DNA of 54,388 nucleotides from Bradyrhizobium valentinum (GCF_001440405.1 NZ_LLXX01000177.1:25313-79700), one strand, 5' to 3'. Shown: positions 8,198-17,301, numbered from the stretch's first letter. Numbers and translations are program-made. The notes: generated by a model from the letters alone, not told the origin.

Positions 8198-9040
8198 ATG
8201 ACCGAAGCAACCGAAATCGACCGCCCTCCGAAGGCCACGGCCCCTACCGCCGCGCCGCTGCTCAGCGTCCGCAACATCGAGGTGGTCTACGACAAGGTCA
8301 TCCTGGTGCTGCGCGGCCTCAGCCTCGAGGTGCCAAAGGGCGCGATCGTGGCGCTGCTCGGCGCCAACGGCGCCGGCAAGTCGACGACGCTGAAGGCGAT
8401 CTCCGGTCTGCTCAAGACCGAGGACGGCGAAGTCATTCGCGGCGAGATCCTGTTCGACGGCGAGCGCATCAACGGCATCGATCCCGACAAGATCGTCCGC
8501 CGCGGCATCTTCCAGGTGATGGAAGGCCGCCGCATCATTGCGGACATGACGTCGATCGAAAATCTCAAGCTCGGCGCCTTCACCCGCACCGACAATGAGA
8601 TCGCCGCCGACATCGACATGGTCTTCAGATATTTCCCGCGGCTCAAGGAACGGACCGGGCTCGCCGGCTATCTCTCCGGCGGCGAACAGCAGATGCTGGC
8701 GATCGGCCGCGCGCTGATGGCCCGCCCGAAGATGATCCTGATGGACGAGCCGTCGATGGGTCTGTCGCCGCTTCTGGTCAAAGAAGTGTTCTCCATCATC
8801 AAGGAGATCAACCGCGACCTTGGCGTCACTATCCTGCTGGTGGAGCAGAACGCGCGCGCGGCGCTGTCGGTCGCAAGCCACGGCTACATCATGGAACAGG
8901 GCAAGGTGGTGCTCGATGGCACAGCCGATGAGTTGCGCGACAATGAGGACGTCAAGGAATTCTACCTTGGCGGCGCCGGCGACCAACGCAAGAGTTTCAA
9001 GAACCTGAAAAGCTTCAAGCGGCGGAAGCGGTGGCTGTGA
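8198..9040 (+). CDS. Branched-chain amino acid type ABC transporter, ATP-binding protein (LivF-like)
   Basis: This 280-aa ATPase has Walker A GANGAGKS at residues 55-62, a canonical LSGGEQQMLAIGRALM signature, Walker B MILMDEPSMGLSP and the H-loop region LVEQNARAALSVASHGYIME. The FQVMEGRRIIADMTSIENL segment is typical of LivF rather than LivG. A 20-residue Pro/Ala-rich leader and a basic tail (KSFKNLKSFKRRKRWL) extend beyond the conserved domain. It completes the importer as the second nucleotide-binding subunit. A repeat element separates it from the binding-protein gene, but the orientation and context make it part of the same transport system. Confidence 0.93.
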   Translation: MTEATEIDRPPKATAPTAAPLLSVRNIEVVYDKVILVLRGLSLEVPKGAIVALLGANGAGKSTTLKAISGLLKTEDGEVIRGEILFDGERINGIDPDKIVRRGIFQVMEGRRIIADMTSIENLKLGAFTRTDNEIAADIDMVFRYFPRLKERTGLAGYLSGGEQQMLAIGRALMARPKMILMDEPSMGLSPLLVKEVFSIIKEINRDLGVTILLVEQNARAALSVASHGYIMEQGKVVLDGTADELRDNEDVKEFYLGGAGDQRKSFKNLKSFKRRKRWL

Positions 9041-9114
9041 GCGAAGCATAGCGTTTTCGAGCGAAGTGGAGACCGGTTCGCGTGAAGAAAGCGCGTCAAA
9101 ACAAGAATCAAGCG

Positions 9115-10275
9115 CTAGCCGAGCACCTGCTCCGCTTCCGTGACCGCGCAAAGAACATGATAGAACGAAGACGCAGGGATCGTGGCGACCAGCGAATTGC
9201 CGTCGCGATCGAATTGGTCGTGCCAGCCGCCCGCGACGGAATGGCTGAGATAATGCCGTTCGAGCCGCGCCAGCGCCGCGCGCGCTTCATCCGCGGCTCC
9301 TGCCTCGCCCGCTTCTGCCTGCGCGATCCACGCCTTGGCGATTTCAGTTTGCGGCCACAGCCGGCGCGTATGCCGCCTGATATTGCCGTTGGCGTCGCCC
9401 TCATCGACCAGGCAGCCGGTCGCCTCGTCGCGATAGCGCAGCGCGGTCGCCAGCAATTCGCCGCGGTAGCGCCCCGTCGGGCAGCCGGTGATGCGTTCAA
9501 AGCCCTTCAGCAGCCAAGCCCACTCCGCCTGATGTCCCGGCTCGACGCTGACGGGCTCGATCTTCGACCAGTCCTCCTCGAAATACTCGCCAAGCACCTG
9601 CCGCTGCTTGTCATAGAGGTTGGCCAGAAACAGACTGAAGAAATTCCCGGCCTGGTTCTGGAACACCGTGTCGTGCGTCGCGTCGAAGGCCGCGATCATC
9701 GCTTCGAACAGATGCATCTGCGGGTTCTGTCGCCGCGGCATCGATACCGGCAGTCCTTCGTGAACCCCGCCATGCGGCGAGCGCAGTTGCGTATCGATGA
9801 AATGACACATCGCGTCGATCTCAGCGCGGATCTGAGCATCGCGATCGAGTCCGTAGACGGTCGCAAGGGCCAGCAGGACAAAGGCGTGGTCGTAGGAATC
9901 GCGCAGCGGGTCCAGCACGGCGCCGTCCGGCGTCAGCGTGTGGACGAAGCCCGGTCTGCCGTCGGGGGCTTTCGCCTTGGCCAGCAGATGCTCCAGCCCC
10001 TTCAGCGCGATCGCGCGGCCCTCGGGATACCAGCCCATTTGCGCGGCCTTGGCATAGCAATAGATCTGCCGCGCCTGCACGAACACCCGACGCGGTGCCA
10101 GGCGGTCTGCACGGCCGTCGCGGTCGAGCTGATCGATAAAGCCGCCCGCCTTGTCGTCCCAGCCTTCGGCCGACCACAGCGGCAAGCAGTGGTCGATCAT
10201 GCGAAGCTTCAGCCTCGCGACGATATAGGCCGAAGCGGCACCGTCTCCTGCCGCAGCGGTATGTCCTTCAGCCAT
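9115..10275 (-). CDS. AGE family sugar epimerase/isomerase
   Basis: The 386-aa protein matches the N-acylglucosamine 2-epimerase / mannose-6-phosphate isomerase-like (alpha/alpha)6-barrel family. Visible landmarks are PRRVFVQARQIYCYAKAAQM, the DSYDHAFVLLALATVYGL segment, NPQMHLFEAMIAAF, EPGHQAEWAWLLKGFER and RRLWPQTEIAKAWI. The histidines in these segments (DHAF, MHLFEA, GHQAEW and YLSHS) are the usual general acid/base positions. Members interconvert free or phosphorylated aldoses and ketoses or mannose and glucose epimers. The ATG at 10275 is preferred over a further upstream start at 10365 because the first 30 residues of the longer version look unlike the family. It is divergent from the PaaK-like gene with 95 bases between. 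A role in feeding sugar nucleotides to the adjacent island is possible but unproven. Confidence 0.88.
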   Translation of the reverse strand: MAEGHTAAAGDGAASAYIVARLKLRMIDHCLPLWSAEGWDDKAGGFIDQLDRDGRADRLAPRRVFVQARQIYCYAKAAQMGWYPEGRAIALKGLEHLLAKAKAPDGRPGFVHTLTPDGAVLDPLRDSYDHAFVLLALATVYGLDRDAQIRAEIDAMCHFIDTQLRSPHGGVHEGLPVSMPRRQNPQMHLFEAMIAAFDATHDTVFQNQAGNFFSLFLANLYDKQRQVLGEYFEEDWSKIEPVSVEPGHQAEWAWLLKGFERITGCPTGRYRGELLATALRYRDEATGCLVDEGDANGNIRRHTRRLWPQTEIAKAWIAQAEAGEAGAADEARAALARLERHYLSHSVAGGWHDQFDRDGNSLVATIPASSFYHVLCAVTEAEQVLG

Positions 10276-10370
10276 TGCGTCCTCTGGAACACGAGCAACA
10301 CCGGTAGCCGCCGCCTGATAGCACGCCGGCGGCGGCACGCAATCGGCCCTAATCTGCGGGATCATCAGCC

Positions 10371-11594
10371 ATGACCGATCACTATGACGCCCTTGAAACC
10401 CGTGAGCCGGCCACGCGCGAGGCAGAGCTGTTCTCTCGCCTGCCGGACGTCCTGCGCAAGGCGCTGGCCGCGCCGGCCTATGCCGAGCGCCTGAAGGGCA
10501 CAGATCCCGCTTCCGTGACCAGCCGGGCCGCGCTGGCGCGCCTGCCGGTGCTACGCAAATCGGAACTCCCTGCCCTGCATAAGGCCGTGCCGCCGTTCGG
10601 TGGGTTCGTGGCCGGGCCTTTGGGGTCGTTCGGGCGGCTGTTCACCTCGCCGGGGCCGATCTTCGAGCCCGAGCCCGTTCGCGCCGACCCTTGGCGCGGC
10701 GCGCGGGCGCTGTTTGCGGCGGGCTTTCGACCCGGCGACGTCGTGCTCAACACCTTCAGCTACCATCTGACGCCCGGCGGCTTCATTTTCGACGCCTCAG
10801 CGCGGGCGCTGGGTTGCGCGGTGATCCCGGCCGGGCCCGGCAATGCCGAGCAGCAGTTCGAGCTGATCGAGGCCTACCGGCCGGTCGGCTATAGCGGCAC
10901 GCCCGACTTCCTCAAGATCCTGCTCGACGCCGCCGCGAATGCCAGGCGCGACATTTCCTCGATCAAGCGTGCGCTGGTTTCGGGCGCGGCCTTTCCGAAA
11001 TCATTGCAGGACGAAGTCAAGTCGCGGGGCATCGATGCCTATCAGGCGTTCGGCACCGCCGACCTCGGTCTGGTCGCCTTCGAGACGGCGGCGCGCGACG
11101 GCATGGTCGTCAACGAGGACCTGATCATGGAGATCGTGCGCCCCGGCACCGGCGATCCCGTGGCGCCCGGCGACGTCGGCGAAATCGTCGTCACCTCGCT
11201 CGACCCGCAGCATCCGTGGATCCGCCTCGCGCTCGGCGATCTCACTGCCGCTCTGCCCGGGACAAGCCCATGCGGACGCACGAATATGCGCATCAAAGGC
11301 TGGATGGGCCGCGCCGACCAGACCACCAAGGTCAAGGGCATGTTCGTCCGCCCCGAGCAGATCGCCGAGATCGGCAAGCGCCATCCCGAACTCGGACGGC
11401 TGCGCCTCGTCGTCACGCGGTCCGGCGAGAGCGACATGATGACGCTGAGGGCGGAAACGGCGGCGCCGAGCGAGGGCCTTCAAGGCGAACTCGCCGCGAG
11501 CCTGCGCGGGGTGACGAAGCTCGGCGGCAATGTCGAACTGGTCGGGGCCGGCGCGCTGCCGAATGACGGCAAGGTGATTGCCGACGAGCGATAA
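10371..11594 (+). CDS. PaaK-like AMP-binding (phenylacetate-CoA ligase family) protein
   Basis: This 407-aa protein follows the PaaK layout: YRPVGYSGTPDFLKILLDAA, the A5-like YQAFGTADLGLVAFE, VGEIVVTSLDPQHPWIRLAL, then the C-terminal domain with GRADQTTKVKGMFVRPEQ and a final DGKVIADER. The expected P-loop (SSGTTGxPT in PaaK) is represented by FTSPGPIFEP at residues 91-100, which lacks the SGTTG core. It may therefore act on an unusual acid, or adenylation may be weak. It follows the liv/acyl-CoA ligase system in the same orientation and could belong to the same catabolic programme. The coding end at 11594 also marks the end of the strongly GC-rich left flank. Confidence 0.85.
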   Translation: MTDHYDALETREPATREAELFSRLPDVLRKALAAPAYAERLKGTDPASVTSRAALARLPVLRKSELPALHKAVPPFGGFVAGPLGSFGRLFTSPGPIFEPEPVRADPWRGARALFAAGFRPGDVVLNTFSYHLTPGGFIFDASARALGCAVIPAGPGNAEQQFELIEAYRPVGYSGTPDFLKILLDAAANARRDISSIKRALVSGAAFPKSLQDEVKSRGIDAYQAFGTADLGLVAFETAARDGMVVNEDLIMEIVRPGTGDPVAPGDVGEIVVTSLDPQHPWIRLALGDLTAALPGTSPCGRTNMRIKGWMGRADQTTKVKGMFVRPEQIAEIGKRHPELGRLRLVVTRSGESDMMTLRAETAAPSEGLQGELAASLRGVTKLGGNVELVGAGALPNDGKVIADER

Positions 11595-11914
11595 ATAAAC
11601 GTCACCATTCGGTAATGCCTAACGCGAAGACTTCAGAAGCATTCAACAGACCTTTTTCCTGCTAACAGGGAAGAAAACAGGCACGCGTGTCACCACGTCA
11701 AAATGGCCAAGAGACCGGGGAAAACGATCTTGCAAATCCAGCAGGGAATTCCAAATTGAAAGATCAGGGGAAACCGTCGTGCGCTGTCCGAGAGACGGCT
11801 CGGAGCGGAGCGTCCGGTCGTTTGTTGCGCCCTTAAACGCCTTTGGTGATGGACGGGTGCAAATAGCAGATGATGGCACGCCAGTGTGCACACGCTCTTT
11901 CAGAAAGAGGCGAT
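11595..11914 (+). other. 320-base non-coding junction at the left edge of the polysaccharide island
   Basis: No convincing gene is visible. Short reading frames on the minus strand here have no recognisable content. A small imperfect hairpin (TTCCTG...CAGGGAA) occurs near 11653-11670 without a downstream T-run. Composition falls from the GC-rich left flank to a more mixed level. The last part carries AGAAAGAGG at 11902-11910, the ribosome site for the gene at 11915. A promoter for that gene is expected in this stretch but I cannot place it. Confidence 0.5.
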
Positions 11915-12871
11915 ATGAGAATGGAGGATAATCGACGCGTTGTCCTGTTAACGGGTGCGAATGGCTTCGTCGGCCAAAACGTTGCGCCAGCATTAGAAGC
12001 TAACGGCATGATCGTTAGACAAGCCACGCGAAAGGTCTCGCCCAACGGCAACACGGTAACGATAGGTACTATCGGCGCTCACACTGATTGGACCGAAGCG
12101 CTCGTCGGTGTCGATACGGTCGTGCATCTGGCCGCCCGAGTCCACCATCCACGCGAAGAACATGCTGCCGACATTTACCGATCTATAAATACCGATGGAA
12201 CGTTGCAACTTGCCCGGTGCGCCGCCAAGGCGGGCGTTAGCCATTTTGTTTACGTGAGCACAGTCCTTGTTCATGGGAGCAGCACTGACGGTCGCCCTCC
12301 TCTTCGCGAGAATGACCTTTTGATGCCTCGTGGAGTATACGGAGCTTCGAAGGCTGCGGCAGAGGTGGGCCTTGAAGCCATGGTGAAGGACACAAGCATG
12401 AATATGACCGTGATTCGCCCGCCTCTAATTTATGGTGGCGGCGCGCGCGGTAATTTTAGATTGCTGACTGCGGCGATAAACCGAGGGATTCCACTACCGT
12501 TCGGTTGTATCCACAATCGGCGGGCCTTTCTAAGTGTCGCGAACTTGGTGTCGTTCATAGTGTACCGACTTACCCATCAGCCCGGCAAGTTCGACATCTT
12601 TCTGGTCGCCGATGAGGAGCAAGTCTCAACACCAGAATTCGTTCGTCGGATCGAAAAAGTGCTGGCCAAGAAATCGCGTATGGTACCTCTTCCGCTATTT
12701 GCGCTGAAGGCGTTGCTCAAAATAAGCGGCCGTTCTGAAGCATACGATAGTGTAGCCGGATCCCTGGAGATTGACATGTCCAAAGCTCTGAAGACCGGCT
12801 GGCGGCCACCGCTCACCCTTGACGAAGGCCTTCGGAATGCTCTTACGCTACCTCAGTTTCAAGCGCGATGA
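11915..12871 (+). CDS. NAD-dependent epimerase/dehydratase (extended SDR, UDP-sugar 4-epimerase type)
   Basis: The 318-aa protein has the extended-SDR Rossmann motif GANGFVG at residues 14-20, VVHLAARVHHP, VYVSTVLVHGSS and the catalytic YGASK (Tyr142, Lys146). PPLIYGGGARGNFRLL is typical of the UDP-glucose 4-epimerase-like subgroup common in O-antigen clusters. It acts on a nucleotide sugar in the cytoplasm, most likely as a UDP-hexose or UDP-HexNAc 4-epimerase or 4-reductase. The ATG at 11915 is favoured by its ribosome site; the reading frame extends upstream to 11870 but without a good site. It is convergent with the GT4 gene (18 bases between). In many clusters this type precedes an initiating glycosyltransferase, but none is adjacent here. 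Confidence 0.85.
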   Translation: MRMEDNRRVVLLTGANGFVGQNVAPALEANGMIVRQATRKVSPNGNTVTIGTIGAHTDWTEALVGVDTVVHLAARVHHPREEHAADIYRSINTDGTLQLARCAAKAGVSHFVYVSTVLVHGSSTDGRPPLRENDLLMPRGVYGASKAAAEVGLEAMVKDTSMNMTVIRPPLIYGGGARGNFRLLTAAINRGIPLPFGCIHNRRAFLSVANLVSFIVYRLTHQPGKFDIFLVADEEQVSTPEFVRRIEKVLAKKSRMVPLPLFALKALLKISGRSEAYDSVAGSLEIDMSKALKTGWRPPLTLDEGLRNALTLPQFQAR

Positions 12872-12889
12872 TCTCCTGCGGGGTAGCGA

Positions 12890-14068
12890 CTAAGTCGCCG
12901 CGCCATGGTGTTGTTTTGCGCGTTGGACTGTTTTTACGAATTCCGAGGCAAACGCAGCCACCCGAGTATTAACATCCGGCAGCAGATTTCTGATCAATGC
13001 AGGTTCAGAATTCTGCAATACTTTGGCGAGATGATTGGCCAGGGATGAAGGGTCATTGACATCGAAATAGACTGCATTGCTATCTGCCTGTTCGCGATGC
13101 ACGTCGATGTCCGACAAAACCATTGGCACGCCAAACGACTTCGCCTCCTCTACTGTAGTGCTCCAGCCTTCAAATCGGGATGGGTTGATCAGAGCCGCGC
13201 TGGTCCGAAGGAGCGCATAGACCTCAGCCAACGGAATCATTCCTACGTACCTGAATGCTCGATCAAGGCCACGCTCGACCACTTGTTTCATAATCTTGTC
13301 AACATATTGGGGCTCGTTTGGATTGGGAGCTCCGGACGCCACTACAACGGTCCGCTTCCCGCTTTCCAAGAGAAGCGCAAGAGCATCAATGACCACCTGA
13401 TGATTCTTATGACGCCAGAACTGATTTGGAAGGTAGAAATAATTTGGCGGCAGAGCATATTTGCGGGCAACCTCAGCCGGATCTGCTCGCAAGAGCTCGG
13501 GAGCAGGCTCGCTCGCGAACTTCACAACGGCGGTTCTTCCTTTTGCATTTGGATAGCTTTTTAGGCAATCTCGCTCTGCGCTCTCGCTGCTGAGCATGAT
13601 CGTCCGGCCTGAGATAATCTGCAACCGAAAGCCAATGTCCCGGCGCCACCGAGCGCGCGCGGAAAACAGATGTGGAAGTGCCAGATGCTGCATGTCCGGA
13701 ATCCACGCGATGCTCGGGTAATTGGTAGACCAGCCAAAGAAGCGTGCCGACTCGAAAACCGCATCAATTTGTTTCCGTCGAAATGCCGATGCCGCCGCAA
13801 AGTCCTGCCCAAAGCATATCGGCGCGATAGACCGGAATGCTCCTCGATCGAATGCACTTGATTGCAGGATTTCGACGTCTGGAATTCGCCCAAGCGCTTC
13901 GAGATCAGAGAAGTCGTCGCGCTCACCGGCGAACACTACTGGCGTGATCGCCCCCGGACAGTGCTGGCGCAGGGCGGCAAATAGATTGCGCTGATAGTTA
14001 TATCCTCCGGCCCAGCTTTGGCGGGAAATCATGGTGAAGGCGAGACGAATTGGGCTCCCCTTGCTCAA
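12890..14068 (-). CDS. Glycosyltransferase family 4-type (GT-B fold)
   Basis: The 392-aa GT-B enzyme has the C-terminal donor-binding motif INPSRFEGWSTTVEEAKSFG, where the E(x7)E pair is E(G)...E, and VPMVLSDIDVHREQ after it. The N terminus contains the Gly-rich acceptor-side loop SWAGGYNYQRNLFAAL. YFYLPNQFWRHKNHQVVIDA is the linker typical of mannosyl- and rhamnosyl-transferases of the GT4 group. It should add one sugar to the lipid-linked repeat unit at the cytoplasmic membrane face. The start is TTG at 14068, overlapping the TGA of the upstream SDR gene and preceded by AAGGAAG, so translation is probably coupled. Donor and acceptor cannot be assigned. Confidence 0.88.
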   Translation of the reverse strand: MSKGSPIRLAFTMISRQSWAGGYNYQRNLFAALRQHCPGAITPVVFAGERDDFSDLEALGRIPDVEILQSSAFDRGAFRSIAPICFGQDFAAASAFRRKQIDAVFESARFFGWSTNYPSIAWIPDMQHLALPHLFSARARWRRDIGFRLQIISGRTIMLSSESAERDCLKSYPNAKGRTAVVKFASEPAPELLRADPAEVARKYALPPNYFYLPNQFWRHKNHQVVIDALALLLESGKRTVVVASGAPNPNEPQYVDKIMKQVVERGLDRAFRYVGMIPLAEVYALLRTSAALINPSRFEGWSTTVEEAKSFGVPMVLSDIDVHREQADSNAVYFDVNDPSSLANHLAKVLQNSEPALIRNLLPDVNTRVAAFASEFVKTVQRAKQHHGAAT

Positions 14069-14994
14069 CGAGTGTCTTCCTTAAACCAATGGACGTAATC
14101 GGCGATGCCTCGCGGCAGCGGAATTTCCCACGTAAAAGGCAAAGCTCGAACCTTCCCACCATCTGCAACGAGGCTGAACGGATCGCCGGGACGAACCACA
14201 CCGGAGAAACGTACGCTCGCCTGCCCACCCCAGCTTTTTGTCAGGATATCAGCAATCTCCGCGACCGTTGTACCCGCACCGCAACCCCCGTTGATCACCT
14301 GGAACTTTTCTCCTTGCTGCCGTTCAGCTAGATTCGCGAGTAGCTTCACGACGTCGCGGATGTCGACCCAATCGCGCACCTCGCCGCCAGTTCCGCCCAA
14401 TACAAGCTCGCGTTCGCCTCTCTGCAGCCGCAAGCACATATCCCACAGCAGCTGCTTTCGAAGGAACGCCCCATAGACCGAAAAGAGGCGAACCACCGTG
14501 GTGTGCAGTCCGAAACCAACGGCATAGCTTCTACAGAGCTGCTCCATCATCAGCTTATGGTGGCCGTAGGGCGAAACGGGCCGTGGTTCGGCTTCTTCGG
14601 GTATGCTTCCGGAATAGCTCGCACCGTAGATGGCCGCGCTCGAGGCGACAATCAACCGGCAATTTGGAGCGGAGCGGCGTACCCACTCAAGCAGACGCGC
14701 CGTACTGTTGACGGTGCGCGAAAAATCCTCGTACGGCTGCTGGATCGACAGGCCGACCGACGATCCGCCGGCCAGATGAAGAATCGTCGACGGCAGTCCA
14801 CCGCGCTCTGCAAGCGCGCTGAGGTTCGACGCGTCAATCTCTCCGTTGATCCATTCGGCCAATTTGAGTTGCCGCCGCTCCGCCTCATCGATAGCTCCAT
14901 GACCGAGGCCATGGACGGAACGCCCCCTATCTGCAAGCAGGCGAACTAGATTGCGGCCAATGAAGCCGTTGCCACCTGTAACCCAGAAGGTCAT
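14065..14994 (-). CDS. NAD-dependent epimerase/dehydratase (nucleotide-sugar SDR)
   Basis: The 309-aa extended SDR has the glycine motif GGNGFIG at residues 7-13, LIVASSAAIYG, and the catalytic YGHHK (Tyr143, Lys147). VRLFSVYGAFLRKQLLWDMC and EVRDWVDIRDVVKLL are the substrate-side motifs seen in UDP-glucose 4-epimerase/dTDP-4-keto reductase relatives. It should modify a nucleotide-sugar precursor of the glycan. Its ATG overlaps the upstream methyltransferase stop by 4 bases, and its own stop overlaps the GT4 start, so all three are tightly coupled. Exact reaction (4-epimerisation or 4-keto reduction) is not resolved. Confidence 0.87.
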   Translation of the reverse strand: MTFWVTGGNGFIGRNLVRLLADRGRSVHGLGHGAIDEAERRQLKLAEWINGEIDASNLSALAERGGLPSTILHLAGGSSVGLSIQQPYEDFSRTVNSTARLLEWVRRSAPNCRLIVASSAAIYGASYSGSIPEEAEPRPVSPYGHHKLMMEQLCRSYAVGFGLHTTVVRLFSVYGAFLRKQLLWDMCLRLQRGERELVLGGTGGEVRDWVDIRDVVKLLANLAERQQGEKFQVINGGCGAGTTVAEIADILTKSWGGQASVRFSGVVRPGDPFSLVADGGKVRALPFTWEIPLPRGIADYVHWFKEDTR

Positions 14995-15848
14995 ATGCGT
15001 GCCTTATGACAAACAAAGGAATAGAGCCGACCAGCCCGATTATCGAAGGGCTCAGCAACGGAGAGCAACGACTGGAAAATGTGCCTTGAACTGAACATGA
15101 ATCTCCAAAAGGGGCCCGCGGGAATCCGCCGCGAAAGCTTTTCCACGAGAGCGACGCGCAGGGTCTCTGTGGTGTACGGAAACAAGTTGATCGGGCTCTT
15201 CAGCGGAGAGAGCACGTCAACGGTTGAAAAACCCGCGCCCTTGAGCGCATCGATATAGCGCTGAAGGAGAAACGCGTGCTCGCCGCCGTACAGGCGATGC
15301 AGAGGGTGCTGGTCCAGAAAGCGCGCGAGGTCAGCTTCTTTGCTGATAACATGCTCACGCAACCCAATGAAGATTCCGCCCGGTCTCAGGACACGACACA
15401 TTTCGCGGCAGGCATCATCGAGGTTACGGGTATGGTGCAGCACGGCGCGCGCAAATACGACATCAAATGTAGCGTCGGCAAACGGCAGCCGCTCGGAAAA
15501 ATCCTCGACCACATTGATCGGCAGCGCCGCCTCCATCGCCAGCGCCCGGATCGCCGCGGCTCCCACGATAGGGCTGGGGTCGGGCTCGAGCGCGGTCACG
15601 GTGAAGCTTTCCCGAGCAAGCGCGAAGCTAGCGATCCCCCGCCCAGCGCCGATGTCGAGCGCCGTCCCGCTGCGGCCCAAAAGGAGCTTCGAGACCTCCT
15701 GCCATTCGCTGCTGGCGAAGTAGCGCTCGGCCGCGGCGATGAGCGGATCGTCATAGAAGGCGTCGATTACGAGTTGACGTTGATCCGGCTGCCGGCGCAA
15801 CCAGCTTACGGCGTCTTCCCAGGTTGCAAGCTCAGGCCTATCTGACAT
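14991..15848 (-). CDS. Class I SAM-dependent methyltransferase (Methyltransf_11 type)
   Basis: The 285-aa product has SAM motif I ALDIGAGRG, the acidic end of strand 2 in VTALEPDPSP, and motif IV-like FDVVFARAVLHHT followed by CREMCRVLRPGGIFIG. The C-terminal 110 residues (LHRLYGGEHAFLLQRYIDAL and onward) form an extra domain with two hydrophobic aromatic segments near the end. It likely methylates a sugar hydroxyl or carboxyl of the repeat unit (inference from context). The ATG at 15848 (MSDRPELATW) overlaps the upstream acyltransferase by 11 bases and was chosen over an in-frame start at 15938 that would lie deep inside that gene. Confidence 0.85.
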   Translation of the reverse strand: MSDRPELATWEDAVSWLRRQPDQRQLVIDAFYDDPLIAAAERYFASSEWQEVSKLLLGRSGTALDIGAGRGIASFALARESFTVTALEPDPSPIVGAAAIRALAMEAALPINVVEDFSERLPFADATFDVVFARAVLHHTRNLDDACREMCRVLRPGGIFIGLREHVISKEADLARFLDQHPLHRLYGGEHAFLLQRYIDALKGAGFSTVDVLSPLKSPINLFPYTTETLRVALVEKLSRRIPAGPFWRFMFSSRHIFQSLLSVAEPFDNRAGRLYSFVCHKARI

Positions 15849-16407
15849 CGGGAGGCAATTCTTTGATAAGGACGGCGGGATTCCCAGCGACGATCGAAAA
15901 CGGCGGGACATCCTTGGTAACGACGGCTCCTGCCGCAACTACGCCGCCTTCCCCGATCGTGACGCCCCGCAAGACCATGGCGTTTGCACCTACCCAGGCA
16001 TCATTGCAAATCCTGACCGGACTTTCATCAAGGGAGATCTGGTAGGGGTGGCCCGTCTTGAAGATCTGCTTGATTTGCTCGTGACGGGCTTTCGCCCCCA
16101 ATGGATGGGTCAGGCTATCGAAGATATTGGCGGAGTGCGAAATGAGCACGCGATCGCCGATGATAATGGATGCGGCGGACCAGATTCGAGTGCCCTCCCC
16201 CACATAGCACCAGGAACCGATCTGAATCTGACCGCCGTGCCCGAAGGTCAAAAGTTCACCCATGATATGGGAGTGGCGCCCGATCTGAATCCTGTCCGTG
16301 TCGCCATAGATGTTCCGTATCCGAGCGCTCGGGGCGAGCGCTGCGCCTTCCTCGAGCCGGCATGTGGCGCGCCCGATGAGGCGCTGAATGAGATAGTCGA
16401 TGTTCAT
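15838..16407 (-). CDS. Hexapeptide-repeat acyltransferase (LbH / WbbJ-like)
   Basis: This 189-aa left-handed beta-helix protein has repeated [LIV]-G-x4 turns: IQIGRHSHIMGELL, QIQIGSWCYVGEGTRIW, IIIGDRVLISHSANIFD. The C-terminal block VRICNDAWVGANAMVLRGVT and IVAGNPAVLIKEL is typical of the maltose/galactoside acetyltransferase class. The catalytic histidine is probably in LISHSANI. It would O- or N-acetylate a sugar using acetyl-CoA. The ATG at 16407 overlaps the upstream stop (ATGA), so it is preferred to an in-frame start at 16425. Confidence 0.87.
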   Translation of the reverse strand: MNIDYLIQRLIGRATCRLEEGAALAPSARIRNIYGDTDRIQIGRHSHIMGELLTFGHGGQIQIGSWCYVGEGTRIWSAASIIIGDRVLISHSANIFDSLTHPLGAKARHEQIKQIFKTGHPYQISLDESPVRICNDAWVGANAMVLRGVTIGEGGVVAAGAVVTKDVPPFSIVAGNPAVLIKELPPDVR

Positions 16408-17243
16408 GCGTTCAACTGCAGACACGCGATGGCGCGCGATGACGCGGCGAGATCATCGCTCCATCCCGTCCCGGTATGCACGTCATAAACGGTCGCTTCC
16501 GACAAGGAAGTAGCGGACCCGCAAGACCAGCCATTCTTCGAATATCCAAAATAATCGATCTGATACGAAGTGGGCGCGAAGGCCTCCACAATCGCTTCGA
16601 TCTTGGCGAGGTCGAAGACCTGGTACCAACCGAGATTGTTCCGCTTTCCAAATGGCACCGAGATGAAGCAAGTTCCTCCCGGTTTGAGGATCCGCTTAAA
16701 TTCCTTGACCGCCGGCACGAAACCGTTCTCATCCGATTCCGCGTCGTTGGGGTCGGCCGTGTAGAGCATCGTATTGTCGAGCCCGATGTGCTCGATCGTC
16801 GAGATGCTTGCGACTGTGTCGAATGACCCATCCGCAAAAAGCGTCTTCCTCAGGTCGCCGAAGACGTAGGAATACCCCTCGTACCAGTAACAACGTTTCT
16901 CTGGCGCCAAAGTCATGATGGTAAGATCGGCGCCCTTCAAGGGAGACCGCTGAAGAAGGAAGTCATGATTGAATGTGGACCCGGCATCGAGCATTTTGCC
17001 GACTTTGCCCAACCGACCGAACAGCCAGGGATACTCCACCACGCGCTCGTCCATCGCGATCCCATACCCAAGCGGTAGCTCCAGCTTGTTCCGCAGGACG
17101 CCGCTATCAATCGCGGATGCGATAAGCTGACGCTTGGCCGCCTGATAGCCGGGACCGAAGGGTCGAGGCCGGGCCTTGAAGAGGGGTACTGCAGCTCCAT
17201 CCAGCCATGATTTTACCGCGTGGGCTAATCCGTCTGTGCGCAT
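16404..17243 (-). CDS. SAM-dependent methyltransferase-like protein with variant motif I
   Basis: The 279-aa protein has a methyltransferase core. Motif I is KMLDAGSTFNHDFLL, which lacks the usual GxGxG and instead has GSTFNH. A conserved-looking ISTIEHIGLDN motif follows, then a loop with ADPNDAESDENG and the post-motif segment EFKRILKPGGTCFISVPFGK. It is therefore related to DUF268/Methyltransf_11-like proteins of polysaccharide clusters. Activity is probable but the altered SAM loop leaves room for a non-catalytic role. ATG 17243 is used; a TTG lies one codon before it. It is coupled to the acyltransferase by a 4-base overlap. Confidence 0.75.
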   Translation of the reverse strand: MRTDGLAHAVKSWLDGAAVPLFKARPRPFGPGYQAAKRQLIASAIDSGVLRNKLELPLGYGIAMDERVVEYPWLFGRLGKVGKMLDAGSTFNHDFLLQRSPLKGADLTIMTLAPEKRCYWYEGYSYVFGDLRKTLFADGSFDTVASISTIEHIGLDNTMLYTADPNDAESDENGFVPAVKEFKRILKPGGTCFISVPFGKRNNLGWYQVFDLAKIEAIVEAFAPTSYQIDYFGYSKNGWSCGSATSLSEATVYDVHTGTGWSDDLAASSRAIACLQLNA

Positions 17244-17301
17244 CAACGATACCTAGATGATCCGCTTCCGCGGCTTTCCGTGAGGGCGAAGTTTAGCATG
17301 G

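Noticed and set aside
9082..10374. A 430-codon open frame on the plus strand opposite the AGE-family gene
   Set aside because: It has no family features, whereas the minus strand carries clear AGE epimerase motifs. GC-rich DNA often leaves long antisense frames.
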